A DNA stretch of 59,783 nucleotides. Source: a virus. Each line of letters begins with the position of its first letter. Position 1 is the stretch's first letter. The notes beneath the pieces are model-generated. The model saw nothing but the letters and a program-made list of their open reading frames with translations, did not search any database and had not been told where the DNA came from. Location of the stretch: positions 1 to 59,783 of IMG/VR virus record IMGVR_UViG_3300027902_000011; one strand, written 5' to 3'. Below are positions 16,016-21,962 of the stretch, in pieces. The position numbers and the translations under genes are program-made.

Positions 16016-16343
16016 GGCGGTATCCCACGTAGACGTCGGCGCGTCGAGCGTGCTCGAGTCTTATTCGAGACGGATGGCAGAGCTCGTCGCGACGGCCGGC
16101 AGCGATCGCCTCTCGTCGCTTGGGATTTCCCAGGTAGTAACGCCAGGACTCGGGGTTGTTCTTTCCGAGGCGTCCCATCACGTCGGTATAGAAGACGTAT
16201 CGGACTCCGTTCTTTCTGAGGTCCTTGTTCCGTGCTCGAACTTTCTTGCGTACCAGGGCGAGGATGCCCAGGTCTTCTATAGACTGGGGGTCGATCGTGC
16301 AAACGTAGCTGGGACTGCGTCCCTTGTCTCGTCTAATTTCCAT
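16008..16343 (-). CDS. Hypothetical basic protein (111 aa)
   Basis: Starts MEIRRDKGRSPSYVC at 16343, the first ATG after the early promoter. Basic, with KKVRARNKDLRKNG and GNPKRREAIAAGRRDE. Possibly nucleic-acid binding from composition only. Confidence 0.6.
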   Translation of the reverse strand: MEIRRDKGRSPSYVCTIDPQSIEDLGILALVRKKVRARNKDLRKNGVRYVFYTDVMGRLGKNNPESWRYYLGNPKRREAIAAGRRDELCHPSRIRLEHARRADVYVGYRRV

Positions 16344-16366
16344 CTCGTAACTCCATTGTGAGCTAG

Positions 16367-16395
16367 ATCTTATCATATACTCAGATAAATGTCAA
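16367..16395 (-). promoter_or_regulatory. Early promoter
   Basis: -35 TTGACA (16395-16390), 17-nt spacer ending ATGA, -10 TAAGAT (16372-16367). The -35 overlaps the last codons of the protease gene. Confidence 0.85.
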
Positions 16396-16845
16396 CCCTT
16401 CTCTCTTGAGATGTCTTGCGTAGGCGTCGTAGAGGGGCCGCATCATCCGGTACGCCTCGACCTCCCAAGGCTGCTGGCGGTAGGGGTAGTCTCGAGCACG
16501 CACGCAGCGCTTCTTCCAGCGCACCAGAACCTCGTCGACGTCGTCCATGGTCCTGGTCGTGTACTGTTTTACGTGGACGAGCTCGTGCGCCAGGTCTACG
16601 AGCATGCTGCGGCGCGTCCGGTTGTGCTTTCGACTGCGGGGGTCGATGTGGATGTCGTAGCGCCAGAGGTCGCCGTAGTACCCCTGTACGTAGGCCCCGT
16701 AGGTGGGAATGCGGGTGTGGAACAGCCTGGCCCTGACTCGAGACGACCTCTGGGGGCCGACGAGACGCTTGAGCATCCAGTCTGCTGCGTACTTGAACTC
16801 TCTCTTGGAGACCGTCTTGCAGTCCCCGAACTGGCGGAGCTTCAT
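16381..16845 (-). CDS. SprT-like zinc metallopeptidase
   Basis: 154 aa. Zinc motif LAHELVHVKQ (HExxH, about 86-90) with a downstream WEVEAYRM whose Glu could be the third ligand or scaffold. The context of Arg-rich flanks is typical of short phage metallopeptidases. A CATAAATA late box (16873-16866) and a TAGGAG ribosome site precede ATG 16845, so it is late-expressed. Substrate unknown; DNA-bound or structural proteins are possible. Confidence 0.8.
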   Translation of the reverse strand: MKLRQFGDCKTVSKREFKYAADWMLKRLVGPQRSSRVRARLFHTRIPTYGAYVQGYYGDLWRYDIHIDPRSRKHNRTRRSMLVDLAHELVHVKQYTTRTMDDVDEVLVRWKKRCVRARDYPYRQQPWEVEAYRMMRPLYDAYARHLKREGLTFI

Positions 16846-16865
16846 AGGGGGCGACTCCTACCCGC

Positions 16866-16873
16866 TATTTATG
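16866..16873 (-). promoter_or_regulatory. Late promoter box
   Basis: CATAAATA on the minus strand, 20 nt before the protease start codon and followed by a TAGGAG ribosome site. Confidence 0.7.
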
Positions 16874-16890
16874 GTCCATAAAAAAGCAAT

Positions 16891-16916
16891 AAAAAAGGGC
16901 GCCCCGGAGGGCGCCC
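16891..16916 (-). terminator. Strong rho-independent terminator
   Basis: Perfect stem GGGCGCCC/GGGCGCCC (16916-16909/16904-16897) with loop TCCG and six T on the minus strand. It ends the SGNH gene transcript. Confidence 0.9.
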
Positions 16917-16937
16917 TGAGTATGATTTGGTGAGGTA

Positions 16938-17666
16938 TCAGAGGGGGGTCTTGACCTGCCTGAGTATCGAGGTCGCCATCGTCAGGGCGATGCACGAGTA
17001 CGCCCAGTCGTTCAGGTGCACCCGGTCTTCGTTGAGGTAGTCAGAGAACGCCATCTGCTCGTGGTCGTGCCAGTACTTCATCAGTTCGAAGCGCCTGAAC
17101 ACGTTGATCTGGAACACCCTGGAGAAGGCGCCGATCGTTCCGAGAGCCGACTGGTAGTCCTTCTGGACGAGCACCTTCGGAGAGTACTGGGGGTCCATCA
17201 TGACGACGTCCGCCTTGGTCTTCCTCAGACGCCACAGGACCTGTCCGACGACGGGCATCTGCACGAGCACCTGGTTCGTCAGGATCGCGTTGGTCCCGAG
17301 CTGCCAGATTACTAGGTCGGGATGCTCGTCGATGACGTCCCTCTGGAGACGAGCGAGCATCTCGTGGTTCATGTCGCCGTTGACGCCCCGGTTCACCACG
17401 GTTATCTCGTGGGTGGGCAGGAACGACTGAAGGACGGCCTGGAGCTGGGCGGGGTACGCGTGAGAGGGGTCGCTCGCTCCGGCGCCGGCCGTAGACGACG
17501 AGCCGAGGGCGACGATCTTGAACGTCTTGCCCTCGTGAAGCTGCTTCTCGGTGTGGGGCAGGGGGTACTGAAAGTCGAGCAGGTCGTTGTAGAAGCAGCG
17601 CGGCTCTGCGCCGGCGGCGCTCGTAATCAGCATCAGTCCGATCAAGACCGAGAGAAACTTCATCAT
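16938..17666 (-). CDS. Secreted SGNH/GDSL hydrolase
   Basis: 242 aa with signal peptide (KFLSVLIGLMLITSAAGAEP). Block I ALGSSSTAGAG (nucleophile Ser), block II RGVNGD, block III QLGTN and block V EDRVHLND (Asp/His) are all present, so the catalytic set is complete. It could deacetylate surface polysaccharide or lipids. An AATAAATA late box overlaps the CCA end of the tRNA-Thr gene upstream, with a GAAGGA ribosome site. Confidence 0.85.
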   Translation of the reverse strand: MMKFLSVLIGLMLITSAAGAEPRCFYNDLLDFQYPLPHTEKQLHEGKTFKIVALGSSSTAGAGASDPSHAYPAQLQAVLQSFLPTHEITVVNRGVNGDMNHEMLARLQRDVIDEHPDLVIWQLGTNAILTNQVLVQMPVVGQVLWRLRKTKADVVMMDPQYSPKVLVQKDYQSALGTIGAFSRVFQINVFRRFELMKYWHDHEQMAFSDYLNEDRVHLNDWAYSCIALTMATSILRQVKTPL

Positions 17667-17686
17667 GTGTCCTTCGTCGTATTTAT

Positions 17687-17760
17687 TGGTGCTCCCGAGT
17701 GGAGTCGAACCACTAGCACGTCCTTACCAAAGACGTAGTCTGCCGTTAGCCTACGAGAGC
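17687..17760 (-). tRNA. tRNA-Thr (GGU)
   Basis: Acceptor GCTCTCG/CGGGAGC, anticodon loop TTGGTAA, canonical T-loop TTCGACT, CCA encoded. The CCA end overlaps a late promoter box for the SGNH gene. Confidence 0.85.
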
Positions 17761-17765
17761 GTTGT

Positions 17766-17837
17766 TGGTCGCGCAGGACGGTGCCGACCCGTCTGCAGAG
17801 CCCTTATGAGGAGCTCCTGGATGCCGATCCCAGCGCG
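17766..17837 (-). tRNA. tRNA-Met (CAU), atypical elbow
   Basis: Anticodon loop CTCATAA on a five-pair stem, acceptor CGCGCTG/CTGCGCG with one T-T mismatch, D-stem GGAT/ATCC with a 4-nt loop, T-loop GTCGGCA instead of TTC-type, CCA encoded. C1-G72 pairing suggests an elongator. Confidence 0.7.
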
Positions 17838-17901
17838 GAGATTACTCTGTATGTCATTCTTGCCCTCCAAGGGCAAGAACGTCGTATAGAACAATCGGTG
17901 T
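17838..17901 (-). other. tRNA spacer with 9-bp hairpin
   Basis: A perfect stem TTCTTGCCC/GGGCAAGAA with a 5-nt loop (17857-17879) lies in a spacer longer than the usual 5-6 nt. It has no T-tract, so a processing or pausing structure is more likely than a terminator. Confidence 0.4.
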
Positions 17902-17972
17902 TGGATGGGGACGAGCGGATTTGAACCCTCTTCATCGGCTTCAAAGGCCGACTTGCCACCTTGGTATCCCCA
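17902..17972 (-). tRNA. tRNA-Gln (UUG)
   Basis: Acceptor TGGGGAT/GTCCCCA, anticodon loop CTTTGAA, T-loop TTCAAAT, CCA encoded. Starts with T as usual for Gln. Confidence 0.85.
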
Positions 17973-17977
17973 GTGAT

Positions 17978-18052
17978 TGGAGCGGACAGCGAGTAACGAT
18001 CTCGCCTCATCTGCTTGGAAGGCAGTGGCCCATCCGTCTAGACCATGTCCGC
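17978..18052 (-). tRNA. tRNA-Gly (UCC)
   Basis: Acceptor GCGGACA/TGTCCGC, anticodon loop CTTCCAA, CCA encoded. Confidence 0.85.
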
Positions 18053-18056
18053 GTGT

Positions 18057-18131
18057 TGGAGCTGCCAGGGGGATTCGAACCCCCGTTCCCCGCTTGAAAG
18101 GCGGCGTGTCCTTCCTATAGACGATGGCAGC
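18057..18131 (-). tRNA. tRNA-Glu (UUC)
   Basis: Acceptor GCTGCCA/TGGCAGC, anticodon loop CTTTCAA, T-loop TTCGAAT, CCA encoded. Confidence 0.9.
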
Positions 18132-18137
18132 GTGAAT

Positions 18138-18227
18138 TGGCGGAGTGCCTCGGGATTGAACCGAATACGCTCTTGCATATACTTGGTTTAGCAAACCAGT
18201 GCCGGAACCCTCCGACCAGTACACTCC
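18138..18227 (-). tRNA. tRNA-Ser (GCU)
   Basis: Acceptor GGAGTGT/GCACTCC, discriminator G, loop TTGCTAA, long variable arm (TATGC/GCGTA), CCA encoded. Confidence 0.85.
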
Positions 18228-18306
18228 TGGAGCCCTCCGTGGGACTCGAACCCACATTCTCCAGTTACGGTTCCAAAGTTTAGGAAACTCGGCCGATTAG
18301 GAGGGC
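18228..18306 (-). tRNA. tRNA-Arg (CCU), no standard D-arm
   Basis: Acceptor GCCCTCC/GGAGGGC, anticodon loop TTCCTAA, T-stem GTGGG/CCCAC. Only about 8 nt separate acceptor and anticodon stems. The variable region is expanded and contains CCGTAACTGGA, shared with the Arg UCU and UCG genes. Confidence 0.65.
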
Positions 18307-18313
18307 ATGAAGT

Positions 18314-18396
18314 TGGTGCACGTCGCAGGACTCGAACCCGCATTTTCAGATCCAGTTACGGATAGTCGTTTAGAAGACGACCTCGTCTAGACGTGC
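18314..18396 (-). tRNA. tRNA-Arg (UCU), overlapped by an endonuclease gene
   Basis: Acceptor GCACGTC/GACGTGC, anticodon arm GTCGT-CTTCTAA-ACGAC. Only 8 nt stand in place of the D-arm, and the 23-nt variable region contains ATCC-GTAACT-GGAT. The endonuclease frame runs through its 5' half and stops at TAA in the anticodon loop. Confidence 0.7.
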
Positions 18397-18879
18397 TTGT
18401 TTACAGTTATCGAAATGGTATCGGTGCATATTCGGGCCTCGTCCTTCTTTTAGACAAAAAGGACAAGTATACTTGATCAAGTTATGATGAGTTCCATCAT
18501 CAAGTCGTCTCTGAGCTGTCTTACGTTGAATCTCACCACCCAAGAAAGGGTGTATTTCTTCAACAACTTGTTTTCTATTGTTTTCTTTGCCCAAGAATGG
18601 ATGAGTTCCTTTAGCAACCCGCTTATGGTTTTCCAGACTTGCTAACTCTGAAATGACTTGAGGAGACAATTTCATTCTTTGAGCTATTCTATAACAGGCG
18701 GCATAGTCGCCCTGCTCTAGATGGATCTCATAGTGATTCTGGATAGTCGTCGCCAACAGGTTCTCAATCCGGTTGTTGGTCTTGTCGCCGTCTTTGTGGT
18801 GAATCTCATAGGCACGACCATCCGCTTCCCGTGGGATGGGACCGTAGTGCTGCTCATAGATTTTTCTATAAATATGCAT
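18370..18879 (-). CDS. HNH homing endonuclease, 3' end inside tRNA-Arg
   Basis: 169 aa from ATG 18879. The N-terminal HNH reads YRKIYEQHYGPIPREADGRAYEIHHKDGDKTN-type, with N at IENLLATT. The C-terminus has a zinc-ribbon-like CPFCLKEG...HFDNCK. Paralogues are at 49950 and 53472, which end soon after FDNCK. Here the frame continues seven codons into the tRNA-Arg (UCU) gene and stops in its anticodon loop. Late promoter and conserved leader hairpin precede it. Confidence 0.88.
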   Translation of the reverse strand: MHIYRKIYEQHYGPIPREADGRAYEIHHKDGDKTNNRIENLLATTIQNHYEIHLEQGDYAACYRIAQRMKLSPQVISELASLENHKRVAKGTHPFLGKENNRKQVVEEIHPFLGGEIQRKTAQRRLDDGTHHNLIKYTCPFCLKEGRGPNMHRYHFDNCKQARLDEVVF

Positions 18880-18941
18880 GCTGGCCTCCGTCAAGGTTAG
18901 AGCCGGTGGGTCTGATCACCGTGACCGGCGTTCTATTTATA
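18880..18941 (-). promoter_or_regulatory. Late promoter plus conserved leader hairpin, copy 3
   Basis: TATAAATA (18941-18934), then GCCGGT/ACCGGC (18929-18924/18907-18902). The inner stem is GGT/ACC where other copies have GGA/TCC, a compensatory change. CTAACC and a GGAGGCC ribosome region lead to ATG 18879. Confidence 0.85.
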
Positions 18942-18954
18942 GACCTAGATTTAT

Positions 18955-19030
18955 TGGAGCACCAGGCGAGACTCGAACTCGCATATAACAGCTTTGCAGG
19001 CTGCCCCGTGACCTCTCCGGGCACTGGCGC
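18955..19030 (-). tRNA. tRNA-Cys (GCA)
   Basis: Acceptor GCGCCAG/CTGGTGC, loop CTGCAAA, T-loop TTCGAGT, CCA encoded. Confidence 0.85.
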
Positions 19031-19035
19031 GTGAT

Positions 19036-19106
19036 TGGCTACGGACACCGGACTCGAACCGATCTCGTCAGCTTCAGAGGCTGACTTCCCGCCTTGGGTA
19101 TCCGCA
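19036..19106 (-). tRNA. tRNA-Gln (CUG)
   Basis: Acceptor TGCGGAT/GTCCGTA, loop CTCTGAA, T-loop TTCGAGT, CCA encoded. Confidence 0.85.
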
Positions 19107-19110
19107 GTGA

Positions 19111-19326
19111 TTACTCTACGTCGAAGAAGTGAAAGGCGCCGGCGCCGATCATCGCGATCGCGCCGCCGTGCGGCCACTGGTACAGGCGGTTCGTGACCAT
19201 CCCGTCCGCGTCTGACCATGCCTCCAGAGACTCGTGCTCGTCGCGAGTGATCGAGCGACGACCGTAGACCATCTCCATCGTCATCTCGTGGGAGGCGCGC
19301 TGCTCCTCGGGTCCCATCTCAGCCAT
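19111..19326 (-). CDS. Small protein within the tRNA operon
   Basis: 71 aa from ATG 19326, with AGGAGAAGAAG directly upstream. Sequence MAEMGPEEQRASHEMTMEM and on, GC-rich like the core genome rather than like the endonucleases. No family is recognised. It lies 5 nt from tRNA-Gln and 14 nt from tRNA-Pro, so it must be translated from the tRNA precursor transcript. Confidence 0.7.
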   Translation of the reverse strand: MAEMGPEEQRASHEMTMEMVYGRRSITRDEHESLEAWSDADGMVTNRLYQWPHGGAIAMIGAGAFHFFDVE

Positions 19327-19339
19327 CTTCTTCTCCTGT

Positions 19340-19415
19340 TGGTCTCCGCACGGTGTTCTGCCCACCGACCTCCTGCTTCCAAGGCAGGTACTCTTCTAGC
19401 ACGAGCTTTGCAGAG
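19340..19415 (-). tRNA. tRNA-Pro (UGG), atypical T-loop
   Basis: Acceptor CTCTGCA/TGCGGAG, loop CTTGGAA, T-stem CGGTG/CACCG with loop GGCAGAA, CCA encoded. The same T-arm occurs in tRNA-Pro (CGG). Confidence 0.8.
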
Positions 19416-19420
19416 TTGAA

Positions 19421-19479
19421 TGGCACCCCGGAACTTTTGTGCAGCTGAGCCATCCTACGATGACTTACTTAGCCGGGGT
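19421..19479 (-). tRNA. Minimal tRNA-like element (59 nt), identity unknown
   Basis: Acceptor ACCCCGG/CCGGGGT with G-CCA end, a 7-nt link, hairpin GTCAT-CGTAGG-ATGGC, and a short T-arm-like AGCT/AGTT. It lacks a D-arm. It occupies a normal tRNA slot with the usual spacing. It could be a degenerate or armless tRNA. Confidence 0.4.
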
Positions 19480-19488
19480 TGTTTCGAA

Positions 19489-19564
19489 TGGAGGTTCCAC
19501 CCCGACTCGAACGGGGAACTCGACCTTCGCAGGGTCGTGATTTATCCAGTTAAACTATGGAACC
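19489..19564 (-). tRNA. tRNA-Arg (GCG)
   Basis: Acceptor GGTTCCA/TGGAACC, loop CTGCGAA, normal D-arm with CTGG, CCA encoded. It differs from the other three Arg tRNAs in having a standard D-arm. Confidence 0.85.
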
Positions 19565-19569
19565 GTGAT

Positions 19570-19644
19570 TGGCAGGGCCTACGGGAATCGAACCCGTCTT
19601 GCTCGGTTGAGAACCGAGTTTCCTAGCCGATAGAAGAAGGCCCC
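19570..19644 (-). tRNA. tRNA-Glu (CUC)
   Basis: Acceptor GGGGCCT/AGGCCCT, loop TTCTCAA, T-loop TTCGATT, CCA encoded. Confidence 0.85.
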
Positions 19645-19649
19645 TTGAT

Positions 19650-19726
19650 TGGCTCCAGCGGCTGGTTCCGACCCAGCATCGACATGAGTTAACAGCTCAC
19701 CGTCCTTACCATTTGACTACGCTGGA
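19650..19726 (-). tRNA. tRNA-Asn (GUU)
   Basis: Acceptor TCCAGCG/CGCTGGA, loop CTGTTAA, T-loop GTCGGAA (first T replaced), CCA encoded. Confidence 0.8.
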
Positions 19727-19734
19727 ATGAAAGT

Positions 19735-19806
19735 TGGTGGAGTAATCGGGTACCGCCCCCGACGCGACAATCTTGCAAGGATCGTCTGCACCCTTGTGCC
19801 TACCCC
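19735..19806 (-). tRNA. tRNA-Ala (UGC), atypical elbow
   Basis: Acceptor GGGGTAG/TTACTCC, loop CTTGCAA, D-stem GCAC/GTGC with 4-nt loop AAGG, T-loop GGCGGTA, CCA encoded. No U8 is apparent. Confidence 0.75.
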
Positions 19807-19811
19807 GTTGT

Positions 19812-19886
19812 TGGTCCCCTAGAACGGAATCGAACCGCTGACGCACTCCTCTTCAGGGAGCCGCTCTACCACTGAGCTACACGGGG
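19812..19886 (-). tRNA. tRNA-Phe (GAA)
   Basis: Loop CTGAAGA, standard D- and T-arms; acceptor CCCCGTG/CTAGGGG has two internal mismatches. CCA encoded. Confidence 0.75.
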
Positions 19887-19892
19887 TTGTGT

Positions 19893-19966
19893 TGGCGCGG
19901 AATGTGGGAGTCGAACCCACGCTGCGAGTGTGGCACACTCGTCGACTGCCGTAATCTTTATTCCGC
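19893..19966 (-). tRNA. tRNA-Gly (GCC)
   Basis: Acceptor GCGGAAT/ATTCCGC, loop GTGCCAC, CCA encoded. Its first 9 nt are also the last codons of the preceding endonuclease, whose TAA stop lies at the acceptor end. Confidence 0.85.
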
Positions 19967-20395
19967 TTTGATCTTGTTTTTTCCGCAATATGTCGGTGTC
20001 TGTGCATGACAGTTAGGACACAATATGCGTAAATTTTTTAACTTATGATTTTTTGAATTACCGTCAACGTGATCAAGGTGCATTGACAGCGGCTTCTTAT
20101 TCCATTCTGTTATCCCACATTCTTCACACTTATTACTTTTGACGCCTTCCTTAAGAAGTCTTCTTTTAAGATGTGGAGTAGGATACTGAGGATGCTGGCC
20201 ATCGAGAATTTCATCTAAAGCAATGGGTTTCTGATATCCGCCATTTACGAAGGTCAAGCCGAGTTTTTGTGCTCGTCTAAAGATAGTTATATCGGGAACC
20301 AAGAATTTAGCAGCCAGACGCCCAAGTGTGGGTTCTTTATTGTAGGCGCTAATGAGTTCTTGATCAGTAAATCTGTCTTTGTGTTTCTGCTGCAT
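19958..20395 (-). CDS. HNH endonuclease with Cys4 zinc site
   Basis: 145 aa. N-terminal helical region with a possible HTH (LGRLAAKFLVPDITIFRRAQ). HNH core: CEECG, LSMHLDHVDGNSKNHKL, ILCPNCHAQTPTYCGKN, with catalytic His and Asn and two zinc CxxC pairs. The stop codon TAA lies in the acceptor stem of tRNA-Gly (GCC). A TATATATA box 4 nt before ATG 20395 implies a near-leaderless message. Confidence 0.88.
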   Translation of the reverse strand: MQQKHKDRFTDQELISAYNKEPTLGRLAAKFLVPDITIFRRAQKLGLTFVNGGYQKPIALDEILDGQHPQYPTPHLKRRLLKEGVKSNKCEECGITEWNKKPLSMHLDHVDGNSKNHKLKNLRILCPNCHAQTPTYCGKNKIKAE

Positions 20396-20456
20396 ATTCT
20401 ATATATACAATCAGTTTTGAAAACAGACTTTAACATGGGATCAAATTTTACGAGAA

Positions 20457-20540
20457 TGGTCCGCTACCTAGGAATCGAACCTAGCAGGCTATAAGCGCAG
20501 CTTTTACAGAGCCGCTCAGTCCCCAGACTTGCCGTAACGG
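20457..20540 (-). tRNA. tRNA-Tyr (GUA)
   Basis: Acceptor CCGTTAC/GTAGCGG, loop CTGTAAA, long variable arm, T-loop TTCGATT, CCA encoded. Confidence 0.88.
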
Positions 20541-20546
20541 TTGAGT

Positions 20547-20620
20547 TGGTTGCGCAGCTACGAGTTACACGTAGGTCCTAAGTTTATGAGACTTAGATGG
20601 GGTTCCTCCACTACCGCGCC
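20547..20620 (-). tRNA. tRNA-Met (CAU), initiator-like
   Basis: Loop CTCATAA on TAAGT/ACTTA; acceptor GGCGCGG/CTGCGCA has a G-A mismatch at position 1-72, the hallmark of bacterial initiators. T-loop TGTAACT is unusual. The three G-C pairs typical of initiator anticodon stems are absent. CCA encoded. Confidence 0.7.
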
Positions 20621-20753
20621 GTAAGAATTGGTTGGCGAGTTGCACGCCCACGGTTTTACATCCGAACTCATGCTATTAGATTTATGCGAGCAGTAATAGG
20701 AATGAATACCTATCTCTTGGGCCGCTGGTCGCGCCGGCCCGACTGTTGCTCTA
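20621..20753 (-). other. Unassigned structured segment behind an internal promoter
   Basis: A GGGCCG/CGGCCC hairpin (about 20718-20742) lies near the expected 5' end of the transcript. An AT-rich hairpin CTATTA/TAATAG follows, and the segment ends in CCAACCA. No tRNA fold could be built. Possibly a leader or a decayed tRNA. Confidence 0.35.
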
Positions 20754-20782
20754 TTTATATCACCTCGACGATAAGTTGTCAA
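20754..20782 (-). promoter_or_regulatory. Internal early promoter of the tRNA operon
   Basis: -35 TTGACA (20782-20777), 17-nt spacer ending GGTGA, -10 TATAAA (20759-20754). It would drive tRNA-Met and the tRNAs downstream. Confidence 0.8.
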
Positions 20783-20788
20783 GGGAAT

Positions 20789-20877
20789 TGGCGGAGGGCC
20801 CGAGAATCGAACTCGATACCGTCTGGTACGTCCTGTTTTCGAGGCAGGCGCGAGGGGCCACCCCGCTTGTACCCTCC
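20789..20877 (-). tRNA. tRNA-Ser (CGA)
   Basis: Acceptor GGAGGGT/GCCCTCC, discriminator G, loop CTCGAAA, long variable arm, CCA encoded. Confidence 0.8.
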
Positions 20878-20966
20878 TGGCGGAAGACTGTGGTCTTGAT
20901 CCACAAGCACTCGCGCGCTCGTGACGCTTTCCAGGCGTACCTGCCCTCCCGAGCAGTTAGTCTTCC
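20878..20966 (-). tRNA. tRNA-Ser (GGA)
   Basis: Acceptor GGAAGAC/GTCTTCC, discriminator G, loop CTGGAAA, long variable arm, T-loop ATCAAGA, CCA encoded. Confidence 0.8.
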
Positions 20967-20970
20967 TTAT

Positions 20971-21058
20971 TGGCGGATGCCAGGCTGTGTCGATCACCAT
21001 ACCGTGAGGTACCTGCCGGGTTCAAACCGGAGACGGGAGCCGTCCCGCGTTGGCATCC
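20971..21058 (-). tRNA. tRNA-Ser (UGA)
   Basis: Acceptor GGATGCC/GGCATCC, discriminator G, loop TTTGAAC, long variable arm, weak T-stem, CCA encoded. Third of three tandem Ser genes. Confidence 0.7.
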
Positions 21059-21063
21059 TTGAA

Positions 21064-21147
21064 TGGAGGTCCCAGCAGGATTCGAACCCGCGTTTTCAGC
21101 TCCAGCTACGGTTTACGACGTTCGAAGCGTCGTTCGGCTATGGGACC
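21064..21147 (-). tRNA. tRNA-Arg (UCG), no standard D-arm
   Basis: Acceptor GGTCCCA/TGGGACC, anticodon arm CGACG-CTTCGAA-CGTCG, 8 nt between acceptor and anticodon stems, long variable region with CCGTAGCTGGA...TGAAAAC, T-loop TTCGAAT, CCA encoded. Confidence 0.7.
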
Positions 21148-21148
21148 G

Positions 21149-21517
21149 TTATTGCTCGCCGTCTCGCTTGGAGCGGCTGTGGTAGAACTTAGACATCGTG
21201 ACCTTCTGGATCAGACGGTCGTCCTTGAGGATCGAGGGACCCTTCAGCGACTTGCCGTCGATCGCCATGAACGTCGCCTCCAGCAGGTGGTCGAGGTCGG
21301 GCGAAGACGGATTGACGTAGAGGACCTCTAGGTCTATCGGATAGTCGATCGGCAGGTCTGTCTGTGCAGAGATGGATCGACGAGCTGAGTCGAGTATGTC
21401 CTCGCGGTACTGCTGAAGCGCCCGCCGGTGCATCCGCTTGTGCGGAGCGTGGTGCAGGTTGAGCTTGAGTACCGGCGGGAACGCGCTGTCGTCCAGCCTT
21501 ACGAAGTAGCCTCTCAT
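21149..21517 (-). CDS. RusA-like Holliday junction endonuclease
   Basis: 122 aa within the tRNA operon, GC-rich like the core. The second half, LYVNPSSPDLDHLLEATFMAIDG followed by ILKDDRLIQ, carries the spaced aspartates of the RusA family (D-x-D, D-G, D-D). The N-terminal LNLHHAPHKRMHRR resembles the basic RusA start. RusA-type enzymes resolve four-way junctions during recombination. The call is from motif pattern; its position between tRNA-Arg and tRNA-Ile gives no functional hint. Confidence 0.6.
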   Translation of the reverse strand: MRGYFVRLDDSAFPPVLKLNLHHAPHKRMHRRALQQYREDILDSARRSISAQTDLPIDYPIDLEVLYVNPSSPDLDHLLEATFMAIDGKSLKGPSILKDDRLIQKVTMSKFYHSRSKRDGEQ

Positions 21518-21536
21518 AACGTCCTCATAGTGTGAT

Positions 21537-21626
21537 TGGTCCGCCGTATAGGTAACGATCCTATCCGAGAAGGCTTATCTGGCCCAACTGCTTATAAGAC
21601 AGTCCTGCTCACCTGAGCTACAGCGG
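21537..21626 (-). tRNA. tRNA-Ile (UAU), enlarged variable arm
   Basis: Acceptor CCGCTGT/ACGGCGG, anticodon arm ACTGT-CTTATAA-GCAGT, D-stem GCTC/GAGC with 4-nt loop, 22-nt variable region able to form GGGC/GCCT, T-stem ATAGG/CCTAT with loop ATCGTTA, CCA encoded. Confidence 0.7.
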
Positions 21627-21631
21627 TTTAT

Positions 21632-21707
21632 TGGTCAGGGTGCGGTGTTCTGCCCACCGTCCACTTCCTTCCGAGGGAAGTAATCTTCTAACACGATATT
21701 CACCCTG
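21632..21707 (-). tRNA. tRNA-Pro (CGG), atypical T-loop
   Basis: Acceptor CAGGGTG/CACCCTG, loop CTCGGAA, T-arm CGGTG-GGCAGAA-CACCG as in tRNA-Pro (UGG), CCA encoded. Confidence 0.82.
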
Positions 21708-21712
21708 TCGAT

Positions 21713-21787
21713 TGGCGCTTCGTAGGGGAGTTGAACCCCTCTCAGCCGGTTGACAACCGGACCGCCACACCCGCAGCGTCACGAAGC
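21713..21787 (-). tRNA. tRNA-Asp (GUC)
   Basis: Acceptor GCTTCGT/ACGAAGC, loop TTGTCAA, T-loop TTCAACT, CCA encoded. Confidence 0.88.
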
Positions 21788-21793
21788 TTGTAT

Positions 21794-21876
21794 TGGTGTC
21801 CGACGTGGGACTCGAACCCACAAAAACCCGGCTTCTCAGGCCGTCAGGTGTGCCATTTTCCATAGGTCAGTCGGAC
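21794..21876 (-). tRNA. tRNA-Leu (GAG)
   Basis: Acceptor GTCCGAC/GTCGGAC, loop CTGAGAA on CGGC/GCCG, T-loop TTCGAGT, CCA encoded. Confidence 0.75.
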
Positions 21877-21881
21877 GTTTT

Positions 21882-21962
21882 TGGTGTGCCAGGTGGGGAT
21901 CGAACCCACATTTTCAACCTATTACCTTACTCGAGATTAAGAGTCACGGAGGTTACTGGCGC
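21882..21962 (-). tRNA. tRNA-like gene of uncertain identity, overlapped by an endonuclease
   Basis: Acceptor GCGCCAG/CTGGCAC (one mismatch), normal T-arm and CCA. The anticodon stem is ACTC/GAGT with an 8-nt loop TTAATCTC. The variable region (GGTAATAGG, TGAAAAT) resembles the D-armless Arg tRNAs. The endonuclease frame ends at TAA in the loop. Possibly damaged by the insertion. Confidence 0.5.

Noticed and set aside
20629-20717. Additional tRNA ending at CCA 20629
   Set aside because: No acceptor, anticodon or T-arm pairing could be assembled upstream of the CCA-like end.
20558-20782. 74-aa minus frame in the tRNA operon
   Set aside because: Covers tRNA-Met and a promoter; no ribosome site.
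21618-21863. 81-aa and similar small frames across tRNA genes
   Set aside because: They are translations of tRNA sequences, recognisable by repeated RVGSSPTSDT-type products of T-arms.
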